DNA from: CAYMDP01 sp964389375
Lineage (GTDB): Bacteria; Bdellovibrionota; Bdellovibrionia; Bdellovibrionales; UBA1609
Assembly: GCA_964389375.1 (NCBI GenBank)
Contig: CAYMDP010000036.1
Span: forward strand, 1-28,659
Direction: 5' to 3'
Length of the DNA: 28,659 nt
Shown here in pieces: positions 8,784-14,868 of the stretch. Made by a program: the position numbers and the translations under genes. The notes beneath the pieces were generated by a model that was not told where the DNA came from, did no database searches, and saw only the letters and a program-made list of their open reading frames with translations. Each line of letters opens with the position of its first letter. The stretch's first letter is position 1.

Positions 8784-8918
8784 CTTTTCCGAGAAGTATT
8801 TTCCGCAAATTAAATGCTCCCCCTCAGCCGTCGAACATCCTCGGTCGGCCCTTCGGGCCGCCCTGCGGAACTAGTCTTCGGTGGACACTTAATTTGCGGA
8901 AAATACTTCTCGGAAAAG
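8784..8918. repeat. Large palindrome: 30-bp perfect inverted repeat around a GC-rich 75-nt loop
   Basis: The arm at 8784-8813 (starts CTTTTCCGAGAAG, ends GCAAATTAA) is the exact reverse complement of 8889-8918. The loop 8814-8888 contains a second GC-rich hairpin, CGGCCC-TTC-GGGCCG at 8846-8860. The palindrome partly continues inward with mismatches. It lies between convergent genes, so it could end transcription from both sides, but 30 perfect pairs and a 75-nt loop are far from a normal intrinsic terminator. A second element of similar size and layout is at 12826-12956. Confidence 0.9.
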
Positions 8919-8980
8919 AGACCCGTGGGGATGGAAATTGGGATCTTTGCAGTCTGAAATAGTGGTCGCAGCAAATGCCC

Positions 8981-9001
8981 AATACCTGATACCTAATACC
9001 T
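8981..9001. repeat. Three tandem 7-bp units (RATACCT)
   Basis: AATACCT, GATACCT and AATACCT follow each other directly, differing at the first base only. No function is apparent; it sits 52 bp downstream of the oxyR stop. Confidence 0.7.
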
Positions 9002-9053
9002 CTCTTTTTTCAGAACGAGGTTTTAGGATAAAAGAATGTTGGGGCGATGGAGG

Positions 9054-10001
9054 TTAGTTGATATCTAGGACTTCTAGTTTGCTGGTTTTTTTTATTAGTT
9101 CTTGAGGGATTTTTTTTAGAACTGAAGAGCGGATTGCGTCAATGATTCCGGTTTTGAATTGCCCCTTTCGGTTGACGATGCTGACCTCGCGAGAAGGTGT
9201 CTTGCCACGAAAGGGACGAATATGTTTTTTCACTTCTTGACCGGGCAAGGTTTCTACAAACAGATGGGGCAATAAAGTGCTGCCTCCAGCCTTTCTTACT
9301 AAGTTTCTTAATGTCTCAAGATTGCCGCTTTCAAACTGAACATTTCTTAAGACTTGTCCCGCCCCTTTGATCGAACAAAAGTGAATGACTTGAGAGCGTA
9401 AACAATGCCCTTCGGCCAACAGCCAAATATCTGAGCCATCCAAATCAGATTCTTTTACAGTTTTTAGATCCCAAAGCTGGCTCGATTCTGCCAGATATAA
9501 ATAGAAGGGTTCATAAAAGAGCACTTTCTCCTCGAGTCCTTTTTCTTCCAGTGGGGTAGCTAAAATCGCCGCATCCAAAGAGCCATGCTTTAGATTTTCA
9601 ATAATATCTTCTGTTTTTTGCTCATCAATTTTAAGCTGTACCTTTGGATAAGAACTTGCGAACTCCTCTAAAAAAATAGGGATCAAATAGGGTGAAAGCG
9701 TCGGAATGACCGCAAGACTAAAATCGCCCTGAAGGCCCTCTGAGACTTCCTTCCCTATATAAGATAATCGATCGGTCTCAGCCAAGACGACCTTGGCCTG
9801 TTCTATAAATCTGCGACCCAGCTCGGTCGATTGAATCGGCTTTTTTTGCCGATCAAAGAGAGTAATTCCAATCTCATCTTCAACCTTTTGGATTTGCATA
9901 CTTAAACTGGGCTGCGAGACGTGACAATGCTCTGCAGCCCGCCCGAAGTGCTTAAACCGATCGACCGCAATAATGTATTCAAGCTGAGTCAGTGTCGCCA
10001 T
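9054..10001 (-). CDS. oxyR: Peroxide-sensing LysR-family regulator OxyR
   Basis: 315 residues. An N-terminal LysR winged helix-turn-helix (AAEHCHVSQPSLSMQIQKVE, about 23-42) is followed by the effector domain. The OxyR redox switch is present: GHCLRSQVIHFC places cysteines at 200 and 209, the same nine-residue spacing as C199 and C208 of E. coli OxyR. Oxidation by peroxide joins these cysteines and activates transcription. The gene is divergent from ahpC, with an OxyR-type site 5-20 bp upstream of its own ATG. No SD precedes that ATG, so the site overlaps the oxyR promoter/leader and suggests autoregulation. The stop lies 135 bp from the palindrome at 8784-8918. Confidence 0.93.
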   Translation of the reverse strand: MATLTQLEYIIAVDRFKHFGRAAEHCHVSQPSLSMQIQKVEDEIGITLFDRQKKPIQSTELGRRFIEQAKVVLAETDRLSYIGKEVSEGLQGDFSLAVIPTLSPYLIPIFLEEFASSYPKVQLKIDEQKTEDIIENLKHGSLDAAILATPLEEKGLEEKVLFYEPFYLYLAESSQLWDLKTVKESDLDGSDIWLLAEGHCLRSQVIHFCSIKGAGQVLRNVQFESGNLETLRNLVRKAGGSTLLPHLFVETLPGQEVKKHIRPFRGKTPSREVSIVNRKGQFKTGIIDAIRSSVLKKIPQELIKKTSKLEVLDIN

Positions 10002-10005
10002 TTCG

Positions 10006-10042
10006 ATAGCATAATACTATCGAATCATAAAAACAATATATT
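10006..10042. promoter_or_regulatory. OxyR-type binding site in the oxyR-ahpC intergenic region
   Basis: ATAG (10006-10009), seven bases, then CTAT (10017-10020) is an exact half of the OxyR consensus ATAG-N7-CTAT-N7-ATAG-N7-CTAT. It lies within the 8-bp inverted repeat TTCGATAG/CTATCGAA. The second half (TAAA at 10028, TATT at 10039) is degenerate but at the right spacing. The site ends where the proposed ahpC -35 box begins, a typical class of OxyR activation geometry. Confidence 0.72.
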
Positions 10043-10070
10043 TTACTTATTTTAAGGTCCGATCGATACT
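10042..10070 (+). promoter_or_regulatory. Probable sigma70-type ahpC promoter
   Basis: TTTACT (10042-10047) and GATACT (10065-10070), 17 bp apart, each match four of six consensus bases. They abut the OxyR site, as expected for an activator-dependent promoter. Transcription would start near 10077. Prediction from sequence only. Confidence 0.45.
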
Positions 10071-10081
10071 GTCTTTATACC

Positions 10082-10100
10082 GGGCCATCTTAAATGGCCC
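10082..10100 (+). other. Leader hairpin upstream of ahpC
   Basis: GGGCCAT and ATGGCCC pair across a 5-base loop (CTTAA) just downstream of the proposed ahpC transcription start and 13 bp before the SD AGGAGG at 10113-10118. It could stabilise the transcript; function is unproven. Confidence 0.5.
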
Positions 10101-10123
10101 TAACACTATCCTAGGAGGATCAT

Positions 10124-10660
10124 ATGTTGTCTGTTGGAAAACCCCTACCCAAATTTAACCTTAAAGCCACTATCGGCAATGAGCCAAAGTCTGCCTTTAC
10201 CGAAATCACGGATCAAACTTACAAAGGAAAATGGCAAATCCTATTCTTTTATCCAAAAGATTTTACTTTTGTATGTCCCACCGAAATTAAGGGCTTTGCA
10301 GACCTCAATTCAGAATTTAAAGACCGCGATGCGCAAATTCTAGCGGCAAGTGTAGATTCTGAATTCGTGCATATGGCCTGGAGACAAAGCCACGAAGATC
10401 TAAGAAATCTTCCCTTCCCGATGCTTTCGGATATTAAGCGTGAACTGTCTCAGAATCTTGGAATTTTAGACGAGGTCGAGGGCGTTTCTCAAAGAGCGAC
10501 ATTTATTGTCGATCCTCAAGGGATTATCCGCTTTGTCTATGTCACTGATTTAAGCGTTGGAAGAAACCCAAAAGAAGTATTGCGTGTCTTAGACAGTCTA
10601 CAAACCGATGAGCTTTGCCCCTGTAACTGGGAAAAAGGGCAAGACACGATTCAGGTTTAA
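10124..10660 (+). CDS. ahpC: Alkyl hydroperoxide reductase AhpC (2-Cys peroxiredoxin)
   Basis: 178 residues; ATG with AGGAGG five bases upstream. The peroxidatic cysteine is in DFTFVCPTE (C49) and the resolving cysteine is in the C-terminal ELCPCNW, the form seen in AhpC proteins that work with AhpD. It reduces hydrogen peroxide, organic hydroperoxides and peroxynitrite in the cytoplasm. No AhpF gene is present; ahpD follows after 30 bp and is the likely reductant. Position next to oxyR and its binding site makes peroxide induction very likely. Confidence 0.95.
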   Translation: MLSVGKPLPKFNLKATIGNEPKSAFTEITDQTYKGKWQILFFYPKDFTFVCPTEIKGFADLNSEFKDRDAQILAASVDSEFVHMAWRQSHEDLRNLPFPMLSDIKRELSQNLGILDEVEGVSQRATFIVDPQGIIRFVYVTDLSVGRNPKEVLRVLDSLQTDELCPCNWEKGQDTIQV

Positions 10661-10690
10661 TAGAAGGAATCAATTGAAGGAGATAGTTTT

Positions 10691-11212
10691 ATGAGCGTTT
10701 TAGAATTAAGAGAAAAAATTGCGGATCACAGTAAAGATATCCGTCTAAATCTTGGTAGCGTCCTCTCCCCCGAGGGCGCACCAGGACTTAGTCAAAAACA
10801 GATCTGGCAGATTGCACTAAGCTGCGCTTACAGTCTGAAATCAACTCCCCTTATTGAGGCGATTTCAGCAGACGCAAGTTTATCTGAAGAAGAAGTTCGA
10901 GCGGCAAAGAGTGCTGCAAGCATTATGGCCATGAACAATGTTTATTACAGGTTTTTACATCTCGTAGAAGATCCGGAGTTTAAAAAAATGCCGGCGCGTC
11001 TTCGTATGAATGTCATCGGAAGTCCAGGAATCCCTAAGGTAGACTTCGAACTCAACAGCCTTGCAGTCTCCGCAATTGCTGGCTGTGGATCCTGCATTCA
11101 ATCTCACGTGCACGAAGTTAAGAAAGCGGGACTTTCTAATGAGAGTGTTCAAAGCAGTATCCGCATCGCCTCTGTGATCAATGCCGCCGCCTTGAGTCTT
11201 CAGATCGATTAA
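10691..11212 (+). CDS. ahpD: Alkylhydroperoxidase AhpD
   Basis: 173 residues; ATG preceded by GAAGGAGA. The AhpD/CMD core has GCGSCIQSHVHEVKKAG with C132-x2-C135 and H139, plus Glu120, matching the Cys-Cys-His-Glu proton-relay set of mycobacterial AhpD (177 residues). In that system AhpD is reduced through lipoamide (dihydrolipoamide dehydrogenase and succinyltransferase) and then reduces AhpC. The same role is inferred from the direct ahpC-ahpD order. A 15-bp hairpin closes the unit downstream. Confidence 0.94.
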   Translation: MSVLELREKIADHSKDIRLNLGSVLSPEGAPGLSQKQIWQIALSCAYSLKSTPLIEAISADASLSEEEVRAAKSAASIMAMNNVYYRFLHLVEDPEFKKMPARLRMNVIGSPGIPKVDFELNSLAVSAIAGCGSCIQSHVHEVKKAGLSNESVQSSIRIASVINAAALSLQID

Positions 11213-11225
11213 AAAGTTTTCTTTT

Positions 11226-11272
11226 GCGCCTCTAGTCTTGTTCTCCCCCAAAATTGACAGGACTAGAGGCGC
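11226..11272. terminator. Strong hairpin after ahpD
   Basis: GCGCCTCTAGTC (11226-11237) pairs exactly with 11261-11272; the stem reaches 15 bp with one G-U pair around a 17-nt loop. It is followed by TTATCGTTT rather than a clean T-run, so it may be a weak terminator or an mRNA-stabilising 3' structure between ahpCD and dps. Confidence 0.6.
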
Positions 11273-11373
11273 TTATCGTTTCAATGCGTCCGGGCAAGCC
11301 GTGACGAAATCGCAAGCCCATGATAGCCTCAACAAGTTGCTTCTAGTTCAACTCTTTAGAAAGGATTTTAAAT

Positions 11374-11850
11374 ATGGAAATTGATATCGGTATAAACAAA
11401 GACATGCGTAAGGAAATTGCCACAGGCTTCGAAGTGCTCCTGGCAGACACCTACACCCTTTATCTTAAGACCCACTCTTATCACTGGAATGTCACTGGCC
11501 CGATGTTTCAAACTCTTCATGATATGTTTATGGCTCAATACACTGAAACCTGGAATGCCGTCGATATTATCGCCGAAAGAATTCGAATCTTAGGATTTAT
11601 GGCCCCTGGATCATACTCAAAGTTTGCAAAACTCACTTCAATTCCTGAAGACACCGAGGTCCCCGCAGCGAAAGAAATGATTAAGAATCTAGTACTGGGT
11701 CATGAAACTGTGGTTCGTACGGCACGAAGTCTGTACCCTGCGGTCGAAAAGGCCGGCGACGAAGCCTCCGCCGACCTGCTGACTCAAAGAATTCAAATTC
11801 ATGAGAAAACAGCCTGGATGCTTCGAAGCCTGATCGAAGAAAAAAATTAA
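11374..11850 (+). CDS. dps: Dps-family DNA-protecting ferritin
   Basis: 158 residues; ATG with AAAGGA eight bases upstream. The Dps ferroxidase ligands occur with exactly the E. coli spacing: H37, H49, D64 and E68 in HSYHWNVTG, LHDMF and VDIIAERI. Dps dodecamers oxidise Fe(II) with hydrogen peroxide, store iron and protect DNA. The N-terminus is short, without the lysine-rich DNA-binding tail of E. coli Dps, so DNA binding may differ. Membership of the OxyR regulon is likely from location; only a partial ATAG-like site is visible upstream (11323). The stop overlaps that of the convergent CBS gene. Confidence 0.92.
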   Translation: MEIDIGINKDMRKEIATGFEVLLADTYTLYLKTHSYHWNVTGPMFQTLHDMFMAQYTETWNAVDIIAERIRILGFMAPGSYSKFAKLTSIPEDTEVPAAKEMIKNLVLGHETVVRTARSLYPAVEKAGDEASADLLTQRIQIHEKTAWMLRSLIEEKN

Positions 11851-12227
11851 ACTTTTTCAGCTAAGTATTTTAAGGCATCCGTTGTCGTGAAAATTCCCCA
11901 GGGCTGATCTCCTTCGGCCCTGACGATCAGACTGCTGACTTTTCGAGTCAGCATTTTCGTGATTGCATCTCTAACTAAAGTTGTAGGACTTACGATAATC
12001 GCCTCATCCGTCATCAAGGTTTCAGTTAAAACTTCATCACCACCCGGAACCATTTCCACGATCTTTAAATCTCTGTCGCTTAAAATTCCAACAAGCTGAC
12101 CACCTTCCAAAACTGGAAGATGACGGATGTCTTTTTCTTCCATCATCGCAATGGCCTTCTTAACTGGAATATCGTGACCAATTGTCTGTGGAAGCGGCGT
12201 CATCAGATCTTTAAGAGTCAGGGACAT
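11847..12227 (-). CDS. Tandem CBS-domain protein
   Basis: 126 residues made of two CBS domains: DLMTPLPQTIGHDIPVKKAI...GGQLVGILSDRDL (about 7-55) and LMTDEAIIVSPTTLVRDAI...PWGIFTTTDAL (about 70-120). CBS pairs bind adenosine nucleotides or related ligands and act as energy or redox sensors. There is no attached catalytic domain, so it probably regulates a partner. The ATG shares one base with the TAA stop of the macro-domain gene (TAATG), with AAGGAGGA just upstream, so translation is coupled to that gene. Confidence 0.9.
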   Translation of the reverse strand: MSLTLKDLMTPLPQTIGHDIPVKKAIAMMEEKDIRHLPVLEGGQLVGILSDRDLKIVEMVPGGDEVLTETLMTDEAIIVSPTTLVRDAITKMLTRKVSSLIVRAEGDQPWGIFTTTDALKYLAEKV

Positions 12228-12712
12228 TAATCCTCCTTGGCGGACATATCTTTATGAAATTCCTCGTAGACATAAACCTTTATGTCCGAATCGGCCAAGT
12301 GTTTTTCAACTAAAGGCTTCACATCAGCCCATTTTAATCCGCCGACCCCAGTTGCCAGGCGAGTCAATGCCAGACTTTTAATCTCCCGTTCTTTGGCTTC
12401 CTTAACTAAGGCCTTAAGGGCGTGATTTATATTACTGAGGGTCGCCCGGCCAGGTCGCTCGCCCGCAGCCGAAGGTGCTGCTTGGACAAACAAATTGATA
12501 ATACTTGGGCCCCCGGCCCCCTTCCAACTCCAGACACTGCCTTCTTTAGGATGAGTGCTTTGACAAAAATGGCGGAAGTCTTTGTACATCGCAGGCCACT
12601 GCTCTCGAAGGGACAGGGCTAAGCCATTTTTAAAGTCATCCGAGGGGGCAATCCCATGGACAATGGCCTCTGCTTTTGACTTTAGAATGTCGCCGCTAAC
12701 ATATTGAATCAT
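12227..12712 (-). CDS. Macro-domain (ADP-ribose-binding) protein, Poa1p-like
   Basis: 161 residues from the ATG at 12712, chosen because GGGAGGA lies just upstream. The frame is open to 12919, but that extension runs into the palindrome at 12826-12956 and is not family-like. Macro-domain features: start strand MIQYVSGDIL, AIVHGIAPSDDFKNGLALSL (17-36) in place of the usual GGGVAxAI loop, and the phosphate-binding RLATGVGGLKWADV near 125. Relatives bind or dephosphorylate ADP-ribose derivatives or remove O-acetyl/ADP-ribosyl groups. The coupled CBS protein suggests adenine-nucleotide sensing. Substrate is uncertain. Confidence 0.83.
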   Translation of the reverse strand: MIQYVSGDILKSKAEAIVHGIAPSDDFKNGLALSLREQWPAMYKDFRHFCQSTHPKEGSVWSWKGAGGPSIINLFVQAAPSAAGERPGRATLSNINHALKALVKEAKEREIKSLALTRLATGVGGLKWADVKPLVEKHLADSDIKVYVYEEFHKDMSAKED

Positions 12713-12825
12713 AAATCCTCCCAGACAGATTGTCGCGTTTAGGCCAAAAGTGAGACAAAATATCTCAAGACTGGCCTGTTTGAAGTTTCTCTTCCTATAG
12801 GATCCAATCCCCATGCCAGTCTTCG

Positions 12826-12956
12826 CCACAAGTTTCATAAATTTAATTGAAGGCCCCACCGCTTGGGACACGGCCTCCTGCCTCGCCGCCCGGTCCATCC
12901 TGGACCGCGGAGGTCCCAATCGGTGGGGCCTTCAATTAAATTTATGGAGCTTGTGG
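12826..12956. repeat. Large palindrome: 26-bp perfect core arms, about 131 bp in all
   Basis: 12836-12861 (CATAAATTTAATTGAAGG ... CACCG) is the exact reverse complement of 12921-12946. Pairing extends outward after a 3-base gap (CCACAAG 12826-12832 with CTTGTGG 12950-12956) and inward (TTGGGA 12863-12868 with TCCCAA 12914-12919). The centre has a further hairpin, GGTCCA-TCC-TGGACC (12892-12906). Nearly the whole element can fold as one long hairpin. It is similar in size and plan to 8784-8918, but the arm sequences differ. Confidence 0.9.
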
Positions 12957-13045
12957 ACTCAGGATTATTAATTTGGGGGCCTTTTTTATACCTGGCCTAA
13001 CAGGAAGCAAGCTCCCGCTTTGGTTTAGGCTGGATAGGCTTAAAA

Positions 13046-13090
13046 CCCAATGCGATCGAGCTCGGGCATACTCAAAGCGATCGCTTTGGG
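13046..13090 (-). terminator. Probable intrinsic terminator of the 13097-13489 gene
   Basis: On the minus strand CCCAAAGCGATCG (13090-13078) pairs with CGATCGCATTGGG (13058-13046), one mismatch in 13 bp, loop 19 nt, followed directly by TTTT. The overlapping 26-bp near-palindrome 13068-13093 (centre AAAGCGATCGCTTT) is an alternative, mutually exclusive fold. Confidence 0.55.
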
Positions 13091-13096
13091 TATAAA

Positions 13097-13489
13097 TTAA
13101 AGTCTTGGAATGTTGAAGCTTTCTTCTTCGCCCGAGCTTCGGATACGGATATTCAGGTTTTCCAAAGTGGGTTCTTCCGTTTGAATTCTAAAATAGACTT
13201 TTCCAGTTTTCGGGTCCGTCTCTCTTTTAACCATCAAACGTTTTTGATTCTTAATCCCATACATAATCTCGATATCACTTTCTTTAATCTGAACCGATCC
13301 CGCCCTCTTGCCGGTGATCATCAATTTCAACAAAGAGTCTTCGCGCTCGAGATCCAAAGAAAAAAGCTTTCCCGCTTGGCTCACATTTTCGAAGCCCTTT
13401 TGTTTCATATCCGGATCTTCTGTTTGAGCGAATGCCGGAATCACAAAAGCGCAAGCTACGAGCAAGCAAATCATAAAACTTTTTTTCAT
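13097..13489 (-). CDS. Small exported protein of unknown function
   Basis: 130 residues; ATG with AAGGAGAG five bases upstream. The signal peptide MKKSFMICLLVACAFVIPAFA ends in an AFA/Q type I cleavage site. The mature part, about 109 residues, alternates charged and hydrophobic residues and is probably beta-rich (LLKLMITGKRAGSVQIKESD, VYFRIQTEE, NLNIRIRSSG). It has no cysteine after the signal peptide. I do not recognise the family. It follows the FAD oxidoreductase gene by 15 bp, so the two are probably co-transcribed, although a functional link is not obvious. Confidence 0.8.
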   Translation of the reverse strand: MKKSFMICLLVACAFVIPAFAQTEDPDMKQKGFENVSQAGKLFSLDLEREDSLLKLMITGKRAGSVQIKESDIEIMYGIKNQKRLMVKRETDPKTGKVYFRIQTEEPTLENLNIRIRSSGEEESFNIPRL

Positions 13490-13504
13490 CGAAACTCTCC
13501 TTAA

Positions 13505-14674
13505 CTAAAATCTTCGACCAGACAACCACTTTGGAACCGGGCGCCCAAAAATCATATCCACTAGACATTTTGTGGTGTGAAAAGCCAAACCAATTCCATG
13601 CGCGGTGTAGCCTCCGGCAAAAAAGACCTGCTGATCCGTTGGAATCGCTCCGACCATAGGCTGCCCATCTCGTGAAAATCCCATCACGCCTGACCAACGA
13701 TGGGAGACTTTTTTATCTTTATACTGCGGCAAATGAGTGGTCACAAATTGGTGAAGAGAGTTTTGAATCTGCTCGGTGATATGATCCGAATAACCCACTT
13801 CGGTTTCTTTTTCAAGTTGGCGAAAGCCCCCGATCAAAAGCTCACCCGTTGGCATCTGCCGAAAGTAATCCAGATAGAAGTTTGCATAACAGGGCCCTTC
13901 CATAAACCGAGGAACGGGTTCCATCATTAAACACTGACCCCTTGTCGGGTAGATTTTGTCCTTAAACCAAGGGTGAAGTTCTGTGGAGTAGCCGTTCAAA
14001 GTTAACAAAACCATGGTTGCTTCAAAATCTCCCGAGTCTGTTTTTAAAACTCGAGTGCCTTCACTGGTTTCTTCGATTTGATAAGCCTCTACGGATTCGA
14101 ACAGATCGACATTCACGCGGGCACGTAGCTTCTCAACCAAACGAACTGGATTAATCGAAGCATCATCAAGATACTTGATCCCCCCCATAAAGCCCTGAGC
14201 CCCCACTCGTTTAAGCACATCTTGCTGATTGTAAACTTCGGTGGGGATTTTTAGCCCGGCCATAATGTCTGCAACTTTTTTTAATTCTTGAAACTCGTTT
14301 TCTTGCGCCGCCAAGGAGTAGGCGCCATTGTGTTCAAACTCTAAGCTTTTGCCATCGTCTTGAATGATATGCTCTTTTAACAGTCTTAAGTTTTCTTGAG
14401 CAAAGCGCCAGATCTCTACGGCCTCATCAAGACCATGCTTAGTAATCATGCGATTAAAGTGTTCTACAGATCCACAAGTAATAAATCCGGCGTTTCGCCC
14501 ACTGGCCCCAAAAGCAAGCCGATGCTTTTCGACAACTGCAACTTTTAAACTTGGGTCTTCTTGATTCAACCAGTAGGCCAATGACAAACCAGAGATTCCC
14601 GCGCCAACTATGACCGCATCGTAATGACGCTTCTCGGACCGCGGACTTCGATCTAACCAGAATGAAGTGCTCAT
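13505..14674 (-). CDS. FAD-dependent oxidoreductase, DAO family (gamma-glutamylputrescine oxidase-like)
   Basis: 389 residues. An N-terminal dinucleotide-binding motif VIVGAGISGLSLAYWL (21-36) with GxGxxG is followed by the FAD-contacting FGASGRNAGFI typical of PuuB- and glycine-oxidase-like enzymes. The C-terminus has HRWSGVMGFSRDGQPMVG and AGGYTAHGIGLAFHTTK, the usual closing FAD-binding elements. Such enzymes oxidise amines or amino acids with release of hydrogen peroxide. The actual substrate is unknown, since no polyamine or amino-acid pathway gene is nearby. It has no signal peptide, so it is cytosolic. The start ATG has only a G-rich, weak SD. Confidence 0.87.
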   Translation of the reverse strand: MSTSFWLDRSPRSEKRHYDAVIVGAGISGLSLAYWLNQEDPSLKVAVVEKHRLAFGASGRNAGFITCGSVEHFNRMITKHGLDEAVEIWRFAQENLRLLKEHIIQDDGKSLEFEHNGAYSLAAQENEFQELKKVADIMAGLKIPTEVYNQQDVLKRVGAQGFMGGIKYLDDASINPVRLVEKLRARVNVDLFESVEAYQIEETSEGTRVLKTDSGDFEATMVLLTLNGYSTELHPWFKDKIYPTRGQCLMMEPVPRFMEGPCYANFYLDYFRQMPTGELLIGGFRQLEKETEVGYSDHITEQIQNSLHQFVTTHLPQYKDKKVSHRWSGVMGFSRDGQPMVGAIPTDQQVFFAGGYTAHGIGLAFHTTKCLVDMIFGRPVPKWLSGRRF

Positions 14675-14868
14675 CTTTTCCCCCTAAAATTCCGCCCCAA
14701 CTTACTCCCACGTATTGGCCGATGCAAGCTGACGAATGACGGCTCAGCATGAAAATCCTTCTTTATGCCGCAGCCTGGAATCAATTTAAATGGGACCCCA
14801 CAGCCAAAGCGAGGCGGCCTGGGACTTGTAGTAGGAGTGCTCGGGGGCAATGGTGAAACGATATAGGT

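Larger units (their letters stand above)
8732..9053. other. 322-bp gene-free stretch between convergent genes
   Basis: No gene is supported between the oxygenase stop and the oxyR stop. The stretch holds the large palindrome at 8784-8918 and a short tandem repeat at 8981-9001. I see nothing else interpretable; the remainder is low-information sequence before the oxyR end. Confidence 0.7.
12713..13096. other. 384-bp gene-free stretch between two minus-strand genes
   Basis: It contains the large palindrome 12826-12956, a pyrimidine-rich stretch GGGGGCCTTTTTTATACC near 12975 and the hairpins at 13046-13093. The macro-gene promoter must lie at the left side, but I cannot place it with confidence. 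No coding sequence is supported. Confidence 0.65.

Noticed and set aside
8774..8962. 62-codon open frame across the palindrome
   Set aside because: Its sequence is the palindrome itself; no SD and no protein-like pattern.
10134..10343. Second frame inside ahpC
   Set aside because: Shadow of a clear peroxiredoxin.
12713..12919. N-terminal extension of the macro-domain gene
   Set aside because: Runs into the palindrome, not macro-like, while an ATG at 12712 has a strong SD.
14749..14856. 35-codon plus-strand open frame upstream of the cysteine-rich gene
   Set aside because: Short and no SD; the first residues look protein-like by chance, the rest does not.
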